Assembly (NCBI GenBank): GCA_023229615.1
Contig: JALNYX010000002.1
Location: 8,797 to 62,257, forward strand
Reading direction: 5' to 3'
Length of the DNA stretch: 53,461 bases
From: Candidatus Moraniibacteriota bacterium
GTDB taxonomy: Bacteria > Patescibacteriota > Minisyncoccia > Moranbacterales > UBA9337
Position numbers and translations under genes: made by a program. The notes beneath the pieces were generated by a model. It was given only the letters and a program-made list of their open reading frames with translations. It did not search any database and was not told where the DNA came from. Shown here piece after piece: positions 16,703 to 23,780 of the stretch (the first letter of the stretch is position 1; each line of letters starts with the position of its first letter).

Positions 16703-17112
16703 GGGGCTGCTTAGCTTCGACAGATTGCACTTTAAAAAATAAGCAAGTCGACCATTTATAATACACGTCGTAAAAATGTTTATAAAAGATATTTAAGTGC
16801 AAACTTTATATCAAAAGTAAAAGCAACTTTCACAAGAAATTTCGCTTTTGCTTCCGCTATTGCCTAATATAGGCCGATAGCCATCAAGCTATTGATTCCT
16901 AATAAATAGACCTTGGTGCCAATCATTAGGATAGCCCTTAGCCGTTACCTTTGATTGCTTTTGGCGAAATTCTCAAAGGCGAACTTTCGGTGTTTTGTTT
17001 GTTTTATAGCCGAAAGCTTGTACCCGTCTCAGGCGGAAATAAGCAAACTAAACTTGTAGAATATTTTTTAAAATCAACTCTGGACATGGGTGCGATTCCC
17101 ATCAGCTCCACA
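16703..17112 (+). ncRNA. ssrA: Transfer-messenger RNA (tmRNA)
   Basis: The 5' end GGGGCTGCTTAGCTTCGACA and the 3' end CATGGGTGCGATTCCCATC-AGCTCC form the tRNA-like domain: the acceptor arms are 16703-16709 and 17103-17109 (one G-U pair), and the T-arm has GTGCGATTCC. The tag frame starts at the resume codon GCA at 16799 and stops with TAA at 16865-16867. The 22-residue tag starts ANFISKVKAT and ends FAFASAIA. Pseudoknot-like inverted repeats follow the tag. CCA is not encoded at the 3' end. It lies between smpB and infC. Confidence 0.96.
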
Positions 17113-17131
17113 ATAATATTTATATACCATC

Positions 17132-17674
17132 ATGCGAAGAAGATTCAAACCGAGAAAACAGCAAATGTACGAAAAACCGCGCTATCGCGTAAACGAACGC
17201 ATACGCATTCCATTAGTTTCTGTTATTGATGAAGCAGGAAGCCACCTAGGAGAAATGTCGAGCTTTGATGCTCTCACGCTAGCCCGTTCCAAAGAAATGG
17301 ACTTAGTAGAAGTATCCCCCAACACGCGTCCACCGGTATGCAAAATAATGGATTATGGGAAGTTTCAGTACGCTCAAGCAAAAAAGAGCAAATCCCAAAC
17401 TGCTCAGAAGAAAACTGAAACAAAAGGAATTCGCATTGGAGTTCGAACAGACACGCATGATTTGGATTTCAAAAAGAAACAAGCAGAAAAGTTTCTCTCA
17501 AAGGGAAATAAAGTAAAAATTGAAATAAGACTCAGAGGAAGAGAGAAAGCTCACCAAGATTTGGCCAGAAAAAATTTGAAAGATTTTTCTAGCAGCATTG
17601 AAACCCCACATAAGATTGAGGAAGATGCGAAAAGATTTCCCGGGGGATTTAATATATTAATAGCACCAGAGTAA
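17132..17674 (+). CDS. infC: Translation initiation factor IF-3
   Basis: IF-3 keeps the subunits apart and checks the initiator tRNA-start codon pairing. The 180-residue product has the N-domain (PRYRVNERIRIPLVSVIDEA, then LARSKEMDLVEVSPNTRPPV), a lysine-rich linker, and the C-domain (IRIGVRTDTHDLDFKKKQAE, then KVKIEIRLRGREKAH). It starts 20 bases after tmRNA and heads the classical infC-rpmI-rplT operon. A start at the second Met (residue 12) is possible. No IF-3-dependent AUU start or known L20 leader was seen. Confidence 0.96.
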   Translation: MRRRFKPRKQQMYEKPRYRVNERIRIPLVSVIDEAGSHLGEMSSFDALTLARSKEMDLVEVSPNTRPPVCKIMDYGKFQYAQAKKSKSQTAQKKTETKGIRIGVRTDTHDLDFKKKQAEKFLSKGNKVKIEIRLRGREKAHQDLARKNLKDFSSSIETPHKIEEDAKRFPGGFNILIAPE

Positions 17675-17683
17675 ATTTAGTAT

Positions 17684-17741
17684 TTTGAATTATGAATTCA
17701 GAATATTAGATACTTAATTCTTAATTCCAAATTCTTAATTC
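17684..17741. repeat. TTAATTC-type heptamer tract between infC and rpmI
   Basis: The spacer reads in 7-base steps: GAATTAT, GAATTCA, GAATATT, then TTAATTC, TTAATTC, CAAATTC and TTAATTC. The last four units (17714-17741) are the clearest. Confidence 0.8.
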
Positions 17742-17750
17742 TACAAACAT

Positions 17751-17945
17751 ATGCCTAAACTAAAGACCAAGAAATCAGTTATCAAGAAAGTTCGCATCAC
17801 AAAGAACAAAAAAGTGATCGTGCGACACACCAAACAAAATCACGGAAACAGCAAAGAAACCGGAAAATTTCGTCGCCACAAAAGAAACGACCAGCAATTA
17901 TTCAAGACTGACGAAAAAAATATATTAAAAGCAATAATCAACTAG
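17751..17945 (+). CDS. rpmI: 50S ribosomal protein L35
   Basis: A 64-residue, very basic protein starting MPKLKTKKSVIKKVRITKNK and carrying HGNSKETGKFRRHKR. It is the L35 family, a late-assembly protein of the large subunit. The N-terminal MPKLKTKKS is diagnostic. It lies between infC and rplT, the usual order. Confidence 0.95.
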   Translation: MPKLKTKKSVIKKVRITKNKKVIVRHTKQNHGNSKETGKFRRHKRNDQQLFKTDEKNILKAIIN

Positions 17946-18008
17946 AACAGTAGCGATGTAATGCAGTATTCCCTACTGCACTACAAAACTAATAACCTAA
18001 ACAATACA

Positions 18009-18356
18009 ATGACTAGAATTAAAAGAGGAGTAACCGCTTCAAAAAGAAGAAAGAATGTATTAAAACTGACCAAAGGATTTCGCTGGAGAAGAAAAACCAA
18101 CTTCAGAGCGGCTAAAGAAGCTGTTCTAAAGGCTGGAAAATACGCCTATCGAGACAGACGCACTAAAAAAAGAACTATGCGTCGCCTATGGATCATCCGA
18201 TTGAACAATGCAGTAAGATTACTTGGACTCAAATACAGCGAACTTATCAATATTCAAACCAAGAAAAATAATGAACTTGATCGAAAAGTTCTTTCTCAAA
18301 TGGCAATGGAAAACCCGTCCATATTTGAAAAATTGATAGCAGGATTGAAAAAATAA
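18009..18356 (+). CDS. rplT: 50S ribosomal protein L20
   Basis: L20 binds 23S rRNA early in assembly and, in many bacteria, represses its own operon. I choose the ATG at 18009 because MTRIKRGVTASKRRKNVLKL is the conserved beginning; an upstream in-frame ATG at 17961 would add 16 non-conserved residues. The 115-residue product has the basic N-terminal tail (KGFRWRRKTNFRAAKEAVLK) and the RRLWIIRLNNAVR globular part. The gene is followed by a strong terminator. Confidence 0.95.
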   Translation: MTRIKRGVTASKRRKNVLKLTKGFRWRRKTNFRAAKEAVLKAGKYAYRDRRTKKRTMRRLWIIRLNNAVRLLGLKYSELINIQTKKNNELDRKVLSQMAMENPSIFEKLIAGLKK

Positions 18357-18369
18357 TTCTTTTAGATAA

Positions 18370-18402
18370 AAAACGCCTCGATTTTGATTGAGGTGTTTTT
18401 TG
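18370..18402 (+). terminator. Intrinsic terminator of the infC-rpmI-rplT operon
   Basis: CGCCTCGATTTTGATTGAGGTG forms a stem of about 8-9 bp followed by a T-run (TTTTTT). It is flanked by A residues on the other side, so it may also act on the minus strand against the convergent VanZ-like gene. Confidence 0.85.
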
Positions 18403-18425
18403 TACGCAATTTATTTAACTCTGAA

Positions 18426-18806
18426 TCAATCCGCCTTTTTAATCTTTTTTAGAAAAATCCAAACAACCGACAAACCTAAAATAATTCCCACTGAGTCAAT
18501 TCCTACATCAGAAATCTTCCCTTCCCTCCCGAAGACAAATGATTGATGAAATTCATCAGAAAAAGCATAGACCAAAGAAAACAATCCGGACAAAACAACC
18601 AACATCTTTCCGGAAAAATATTTGCGGAACAAATTCATCAAAAGCAACGCCAAAACAAAATATTCAAAAATATGAGCACCTTTTCGCTCAGCATAAAACC
18701 AAAAATCAGGACTGGAATTTTTCACTCCCCCGGGCACGGATGAGAAACTGAAAATAACCACCAGCCACAATAACAATGGAAGATAATTTTTTAAAAAAGT
18801 TTTCAT
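18426..18806 (-). CDS. VanZ-like membrane protein
   Basis: A 126-residue protein with four membrane helices and the VanZ family signature: the N-terminal FSFSSVPG, the AERKGAHIFEYFVLALLL segment (K-x2-H-x3-Y), and the acidic YAFSDEFHQSFVFGREGKI followed by DVGIDSVGIILG. VanZ family members are linked to glycopeptide tolerance or lipid handling, but their reaction is not settled. It converges with rplT. A 39-residue frame ends right before its ATG (TAG-ATG), so translation may be coupled. Confidence 0.88.
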   Translation of the reverse strand: MKTFLKNYLPLLLWLVVIFSFSSVPGGVKNSSPDFWFYAERKGAHIFEYFVLALLLMNLFRKYFSGKMLVVLSGLFSLVYAFSDEFHQSFVFGREGKISDVGIDSVGIILGLSVVWIFLKKIKKAD

Positions 18807-18926
18807 CTATTTGGAATATTTATTTGCCAATTCTTTAATGAGCCGAAACAACGCCAAGAAAGGCAGCCATAACCAAACAATCTTTTTCAAAAAATCATCA
18901 ATAACCTGATTTGTATTCATTGGCAT
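18807..18926 (-). CDS. Very small membrane protein upstream of the VanZ-like gene
   Basis: A 39-residue frame starting MPMNTNQVIDDFLKKIVWLW and ending LIKELANKYSK. Residues 15-28 form a hydrophobic tryptophan- and leucine-rich helix flanked by lysines. Its TAG stop is directly followed by the VanZ-like ATG, which supports translational coupling. There is no clear Shine-Dalgarno sequence. I recognise no family. The evidence is composition and placement only. Confidence 0.5.
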   Translation of the reverse strand: MPMNTNQVIDDFLKKIVWLWLPFLALFRLIKELANKYSK

Positions 18927-18950
18927 ATGTTTTGCAAGTTTAAAATTAAT

Positions 18951-19002
18951 TCACTGTTCATTGTTCATTGTTCATTGTTCATTGTTCGTTGTTCATTGCT
19001 CA
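18951..19002. repeat. TTCATTG heptamer array at the end of the HAD gene
   Basis: About seven copies of a 7-base unit (TTCATTG with a few changes such as TTCGTTG and CTCACTG) run continuously and end at the stop codon of the HAD phosphatase gene. It is the longest heptamer array in the window. Confidence 0.92.
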
Positions 19003-19698
19003 CTGTATATCATAAATCACATCCTTTTTTTCAACTACAATTTTCCAACTTTTTTCTTCGGCAATACTTTTCAAATTATAATTCGGATTAAATGTTATTG
19101 GATTATCAACCAACTCCAAAAAACTCGCATCTGATTCTGTATCACCCACTCCATATGATCCCTTTAATGTTAAATTATTTTCAAAGACATATTGCCTTAA
19201 GACCTGTCCTTTATCTCTGGTCGGCTCAAACTCAATTTTTCCAGTATAATTTCCATCCTCATCAATCTCGTACATACTTCCAAAAACTTTATCAAACTTC
19301 AGATGTTCCTTATTGAATTCATCTACAATTTCCAAAGGAGAACCGGAAATTGCAATAATACAAAATCCTTCTTTTTTTATTTTTTTGATTAAGTTTTCCG
19401 CAAAAACATAAGTTCGATTTTTGTGGAAAGGAACTACTATCCTACTCGCTCGAATAATATCTTCTTTTTTCTTACCCGTAATATGCTTGTTATACAAGGC
19501 AACTAGAGCTAAGCGATAATCTTCATATGTCCCCTCATGCTCCAACCAATTCGTATATAAACGCGTTAAGTCATTCCTCACCTGACGCGGAAAAACTTTC
19601 ATCCACACTAACTCATTGATAAGTTCGAAATGTAAATTTTTCCGAAAAATAGTCCCGTCAATATCAAAAATAGCAATTTTTCTTTTTTCGTTTTTCAT
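19000..19698 (-). CDS. HAD-superfamily phosphatase (SerB-like, subfamily IB)
   Basis: The 232-residue product has all HAD motifs: motif I in IFDIDGTIFRKN (nucleophile Asp14 and Asp16 region), motif II in ISGSPLEIV, motif III lysine in PTRDKGQV, and motif IV GVGDTESDASFLE. The helical cap (residues 25-85) matches the phosphoserine-phosphatase-like HAD-IB group. Substrate unknown; a phosphomonoester is likely. The stop codon abuts the TTCATTG array, so the C-terminus may have been set by it. Confidence 0.88.
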   Translation of the reverse strand: MKNEKRKIAIFDIDGTIFRKNLHFELINELVWMKVFPRQVRNDLTRLYTNWLEHEGTYEDYRLALVALYNKHITGKKKEDIIRASRIVVPFHKNRTYVFAENLIKKIKKEGFCIIAISGSPLEIVDEFNKEHLKFDKVFGSMYEIDEDGNYTGKIEFEPTRDKGQVLRQYVFENNLTLKGSYGVGDTESDASFLELVDNPITFNPNYNLKSIAEEKSWKIVVEKKDVIYDIQ

Positions 19699-19732
19699 TT
19701 AACTTGCTTTTTTCCACTCGACAAACTCCTGC

Positions 19733-19801
19733 ACCCCCAAAGCCGTTTTTTAAATAATTCCACAGATTCTTTTTTGCAAAAATCCGCTTTCTTTGGGGGG
19801 G
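19733..19801 (-). repeat. G/C-rich inverted repeat between two small genes
   Basis: ACCCCCAAAG (19733-19742) and CTTTGGGGGG (19791-19800) form a stem of at least 9 bp around a T-rich loop of about 48 bases. There is no U-tract after the stem on the minus strand. It lies in the leader of the HAD gene, about 35 bases before its ATG, and could occlude translation or be a remnant structure. Confidence 0.6.
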
Positions 19802-19835
19802 CTTGAAGCGCATCCGGTAAGAAAAAAATTATTTG

Positions 19836-20036
19836 TTATTCCTTTCCATTTGTTCCACAAGAAGCATGTTCAAAGTAAACAGCATACACAGCAAATAGAA
19901 TAGCTACCATCGCCCATTGAGTTCCAGCCAATCCAATAATTTGTTCCATTCCGGAAGCAAAAACAACCGCTCCCAACACCAAAGCTACTGCTGATATCCA
20001 GAAAGCGCCTGTTTGCATAGATTTCATATTTTTCAT
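19836..20036 (-). CDS. Small two-helix membrane protein
   Basis: A 66-residue protein with two membrane helices (about residues 10-30 and 36-54) and a short polar tail HASCGTNGKE. GGAAGGTG lies a little upstream of the ATG. I recognise no family. It may be co-transcribed with the HAD gene downstream. Its length, hydropathy and start context support a real gene; no function can be assigned. Confidence 0.6.
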   Translation of the reverse strand: MKNMKSMQTGAFWISAVALVLGAVVFASGMEQIIGLAGTQWAMVAILFAVYAVYFEHASCGTNGKE

Positions 20037-20148
20037 TTATTTTTCACCTTCCTTTCTATTTTTATTTTCTTTTTATCCTAAACGCCTTCATCTTAGCATA
20101 TTTGAATGATTTTGCACAGATTTTTTCCTATCTGTCAAAAATTGTAAC

Positions 20149-21291
20149 TTAATTATGCACAATCACTGATGTTCCGATTTCTGCCCAATTATACACTCTC
20201 TCTGCCGAACCAACGCCCAATCGCACACAACCATGCGAAACCGGGATTCCTAAGTGATTCGCGCCCTCCTTGTATCCTCCCGGCCATTCTGGCAACTCAT
20301 GAATTCCAAATTTACCGCTAGGAACAATTGCCATCCAATATGGCATATACAAACCATATGTTTTTGACCACGGACGAGGACTCTTGTTTTGAATTTGAAA
20401 TGATCCTTCCGGAGTATCCATCCCTCTCTTTCCCGATGAAACCAAGAATACATCCAAAACTTTCCCATTCTCAAAGATAGTCATCACCTGACTTTTCAAA
20501 TTAACATCAATTAATTTACCCTCCTTAATTTGAGCAACGGTATATTTTTTTGCCTGCACCAAACGCTGTGAAAAATCATCACTCCATTGCAATGGCTTTG
20601 GAGGCAAAGTTTCAAAAGAAGTTTCATAAATTTTTCGAGAAAAATCTTTTTCCTTTTTATGTTTGATATACACAGTTATATTGTACCGTTGTCCTTTTTT
20701 ATATTCATTCTTGAAAACTAATTTTACTCGTTTTCCAGAAGAATCCAATGTATGGGAAATTTCTTCTGTAGGATCTATTTCAAATTTGAGTTGATAATCA
20801 ATCAAAGATTTGTCAAAAACTGCCAAAATCGGATCTTCGATATCGATAATGACATCCTTTTGTTCCGGAGCCGGATAAAAACTTTCGAGTTTTGGATAAC
20901 TTCTCACATTAAAATTAAAAGAAAAATCACTTTCTACCATCATTATATTTTTAGCGCCTCGCATATTTATGGTATATTTTTCTCCCGGAATCCAAATTGA
21001 TTTTGGGGTAATCATCAACTTCTTCCCGGCATTGCTCCACGAAAAATCAACGGGAATATTTGGAATGATTTCAATTTTATTACTCACTGTCCCCGCGATC
21101 ATTGAATCAGAGAAATTCACTACCAGGCTCTCATCCTCCTGCAAATTTTCCGATTTTTCCGCATAAGCCGAAGTAGTAAAAATCCTTGGATATGCTTGCA
21201 CACTAAAAAAACCGCCTGAAATTCCAAGAACTGCAATCAATGCCGCGAAAGTAAGACTGATATGATGTTTTTTTATTTTTCTTGTTGGCAT
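20149..21291 (-). CDS. L,D-transpeptidase (YkuD domain) with Ig-like N-terminal part
   Basis: L,D-transpeptidases make 3-3 crosslinks in peptidoglycan or attach proteins to it. The 380-residue protein has a signal/anchor (about residues 10-33), an Ig-like region (SDSMIAGTVSNKIEIIPNIP style, residues 50-240), and a C-terminal YkuD domain with the catalytic motif PVSHGCVRLGVG; the nucleophile is Cys355 and the preceding His353 is present, plus the upstream H in FGIHELPEWPGG. The enzyme acts outside the membrane. The YkuD domain is complete. Confidence 0.92.
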   Translation of the reverse strand: MPTRKIKKHHISLTFAALIAVLGISGGFFSVQAYPRIFTTSAYAEKSENLQEDESLVVNFSDSMIAGTVSNKIEIIPNIPVDFSWSNAGKKLMITPKSIWIPGEKYTINMRGAKNIMMVESDFSFNFNVRSYPKLESFYPAPEQKDVIIDIEDPILAVFDKSLIDYQLKFEIDPTEEISHTLDSSGKRVKLVFKNEYKKGQRYNITVYIKHKKEKDFSRKIYETSFETLPPKPLQWSDDFSQRLVQAKKYTVAQIKEGKLIDVNLKSQVMTIFENGKVLDVFLVSSGKRGMDTPEGSFQIQNKSPRPWSKTYGLYMPYWMAIVPSGKFGIHELPEWPGGYKEGANHLGIPVSHGCVRLGVGSAERVYNWAEIGTSVIVHN

Positions 21292-21305
21292 ATTTATTTT
21301 AATGT

Positions 21306-22355
21306 TTATACGTTATTCTCCTGGATAAGTTTGCGCATTTCTTCCCAAACCTCCGGATGATTCTTTTCCGTTTTCAGCCAATACCACCACTCTGCTCCCC
21401 AAAGATATATCTGCGGAAATCCGCCATCTTTAGCATAACTCACAATCTCTCTTAACTTCTTTTCATTCATAGAATTAAATTGCTCTTCCAGGCTTTTATG
21501 AACAGTCCATCCGGAAACCCAAGGCTCCGCCTGAAGTTCAATAACCACAGCATTATCCTGATTGGCAAAAGTCCTAATCAACCATTGTTTTGCTCGAAAA
21601 AACCTCGGACCCAGAGGGTAAACATAATATCCCCATCCTTGCTTGTAAATATTCCGATACATCGTCGTGCCAAAAACATCCGCACGACTAGATGCCGCCA
21701 TCCAAGAGCTCAACTCTCCGCTATCCGTCACGATAATTTTTTTATTAGGCACATTTTTTCTGACAATTTCTATTTCCTGATCTAGCATATTCGGATCAAT
21801 TGTCGGAGTTGGACAGTCGCCAAAAGCCAAGAAAGGTTCATTTTCCACTTGCCAATATTCAACTGCCGGATGATTTTTATATCGCTTAGTCGCGCTGTCA
21901 ATAAATTGTAAAATTTCACTATTTTTCAAGTCAACATTAGCTCTCAATTCTTCGTTATTTTCTCCAATCCATTTCGGAATAAAACACTCCGGCCAACGAG
22001 GTACTTTTTGCCCGACTACTAAAATTATTTCAGCATTCCTTTTTGCCGCTTCATCAAGTTGCCAATCGATATCCGAAAAATCATAGACATCTTTTTCTTT
22101 TTCAACCAAATCCCAATAAATCGGAATGCGAATTTTGCGAATTCCCAAATCATCCAAAAGAGCCACGTAATTCTTCTTCCAATCCAGCCCGATATCCTGT
22201 GAATACCGGCTGGAAAAAGTGATTCCTAACTCGGACTTTTTTTGCGCGTTTCCGACTGGAAAATTGAAATATGCCAAGGCTAAAATAACCGCATATAAAA
22301 TTACTAAAATTAAAACCAAGAAATACCGAACTGTTTTTTTTATTATTCCCATCAT
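21306..22355 (-). CDS. Membrane-anchored glycoside hydrolase (cellulase-like TIM barrel)
   Basis: The 349-residue protein has an N-terminal membrane anchor (residues 10-32) and a TIM barrel of the GH-A clan. The acid/base Glu is in VEYWQVENEPF and the nucleophile Glu in VIELQAEPW, at the ends of strands 4 and 7, with RIPIYWDLVE upstream as in GH5-like enzymes. It ends 14 bases before the L,D-transpeptidase gene on the same strand. The substrate is unknown; a surface or wall glycan is plausible. Confidence 0.8.
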   Translation of the reverse strand: MMGIIKKTVRYFLVLILVILYAVILALAYFNFPVGNAQKKSELGITFSSRYSQDIGLDWKKNYVALLDDLGIRKIRIPIYWDLVEKEKDVYDFSDIDWQLDEAAKRNAEIILVVGQKVPRWPECFIPKWIGENNEELRANVDLKNSEILQFIDSATKRYKNHPAVEYWQVENEPFLAFGDCPTPTIDPNMLDQEIEIVRKNVPNKKIIVTDSGELSSWMAASSRADVFGTTMYRNIYKQGWGYYVYPLGPRFFRAKQWLIRTFANQDNAVVIELQAEPWVSGWTVHKSLEEQFNSMNEKKLREIVSYAKDGGFPQIYLWGAEWWYWLKTEKNHPEVWEEMRKLIQENNV

Positions 22356-22421
22356 ATTTAACCTATAAAATATTATTATTTAATCACTGGCGACTGATTA
22401 CGCTTTATTCTATCAGATATT

Positions 22422-23339
22422 CTAAACTGAAACGAAAACTAATCCAATTGCAATAATCGCGATTGCTCCAATTTTTTGCGCCCAATCCCAGAAATACAAC
22501 TTCTCCTCAAAAATATTATTATATTTCAAGGAAGCTAATGCCGCCAAGGCCAACACAAAAACAAACTGGACACTGCCCAAAGCATTCACCAAAGAGGCGC
22601 TACTAATGGAAATAGCCAGATTAATCAACACGGATGACCCGCCTCCAAAAATTTTGTTAAGCGCAAAAATTGCAATCGTTCCTATTTTTTTCTTTCGACT
22701 ACGTCCAGCCTTTTTCCCTCCTCTAAACGAGTCAATAATATTTTTTCTAAAAAGAGGAAAAAACATTAAACTCAATCCACCAATAAAAAGACCTATTCTT
22801 GTCCAAATAAATCCATTCAAAAAACCATCAGCCTTGTAAACATAATCAAATAAAAGATAAGCAACTGCAAAAAATATTCCACTAAAAAGAGAATGAAAAA
22901 ATCCTCCAAAAATTTTTATTGACCGAATCGGCAAGTCGAAAGAAACCAAGAAACCCCCAACAACCAAAAAAATTATCCCGATTAAAATGTAACCGGAAAA
23001 ATGCTGTCCGAATAATAATCCAACAAGCAAAGTAACAATTGGAACAATTGATCCAATCAGAGGCGCCACCCGAGAAATTTCATTTTCTTTTACTGCCTGA
23101 TAATAAAAAAGCAGGGCATAGATAAAAATAATCCCGCTCAAAAAAGAGATAGTCAAAATTTTAATTCCTGGCCAAAACATTCCCCAAGGAGCCAAGAGCA
23201 AAGAAAGCAAACTAAGCAAGGATACATAAAAAGAATATACTGCCGGCTGTGGAATTCTCTTTTTCAAAAGAATTTTGTCGATAATATATGAAACCGCCAA
23301 AAGAAAATATGCAACAATTGATAAAAATATCCAGTTCAT
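22422..23339 (-). CDS. EamA-family (drug/metabolite) transporter
   Basis: A 305-residue integral membrane protein with about ten helices in two homologous halves of the EamA fold; the conserved block LFYYQAVKENEISRVAPLIG opens helix 3-4 of the first half, and the second half has the parallel NLAISISSASLVNALGSVQF. The loop between halves is basic (GGKKAGRSRKKK). EamA proteins export metabolites or amino acids; the substrate cannot be read from sequence. It stands alone after the terminator at 23405-23433. Confidence 0.85.
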   Translation of the reverse strand: MNWIFLSIVAYFLLAVSYIIDKILLKKRIPQPAVYSFYVSLLSLLSLLLAPWGMFWPGIKILTISFLSGIIFIYALLFYYQAVKENEISRVAPLIGSIVPIVTLLVGLLFGQHFSGYILIGIIFLVVGGFLVSFDLPIRSIKIFGGFFHSLFSGIFFAVAYLLFDYVYKADGFLNGFIWTRIGLFIGGLSLMFFPLFRKNIIDSFRGGKKAGRSRKKKIGTIAIFALNKIFGGGSSVLINLAISISSASLVNALGSVQFVFVLALAALASLKYNNIFEEKLYFWDWAQKIGAIAIIAIGLVFVSV

Positions 23340-23404
23340 TTTTTATTTTTATATTTATGTTTTTGACAACCGCCAATACCTCTTTTTATAATACCACAAT
23401 TATT

Positions 23405-23433
23405 CAAAAAATGCTCCGACAAAGTCGGAGCAT
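23405..23433 (-). terminator. Intrinsic terminator after the 51-residue gene
   Basis: TGCTCCGAC-AAA-GTCGGAGCA is a perfect 9-bp stem with a 3-base loop, followed on the minus strand by six T. It ends the transcript of the small gene at 23467-23622. Confidence 0.92.
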
Positions 23434-23466
23434 TTACCGCCAAATACAAAATATCTGAATGCATTT

Positions 23467-23622
23467 CTAAAGTAAATTAAGCTGGCTGAAAAGAGTCAAT
23501 ACCATCAAAGGAACCAACGCCAACAAAACAGCAAGGTTAACTTCGTCCTGACTATCTTCTTCTTTTTTTCTTTTTTCACAATGAACACATTTTGCATGTT
23601 TCACTATTTTTTTTGTTTCCAT
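23467..23622 (-). CDS. Small protein with a CxxC knuckle and one membrane helix
   Basis: A 51-residue frame with a GGGGGAG ribosome binding site 7-8 bases before the ATG and its own terminator. The N-terminal half is basic with a C-V-H-C motif (residues 12-15) and KKEED; the C-terminal half (about residues 30-47, LAVLLALVPLMVLTLFS) is one membrane helix. I recognise no family. The strong start site and terminator make it a convincing gene although its function is unknown. Confidence 0.72.
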   Translation of the reverse strand: METKKIVKHAKCVHCEKRKKEEDSQDEVNLAVLLALVPLMVLTLFSQLNLL

Positions 23623-23780
23623 TTTTTTTCTCCCCCAGAGAGCGAGTTAATTATTACAACTACCTTGTTAATATAGTCTAATCTGCAAGATTTTCTTACC
23701 TCACCCTTCTATTATACACCTTTTTCAACCAAAAGTCAATCTCTTTAGACAACAAACAGTCTTTTTTTGTAAAAAATCCA

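Noticed and set aside
17961..18008. Upstream ATG of rplT
   Set aside because: It adds 16 residues without similarity; L20 proteins begin with MTRxKRG, which matches the ATG at 18009.
18951..19002. CRISPR array
   Set aside because: The repeat unit is only 7 bases, with no spacers and no cas genes in the window.
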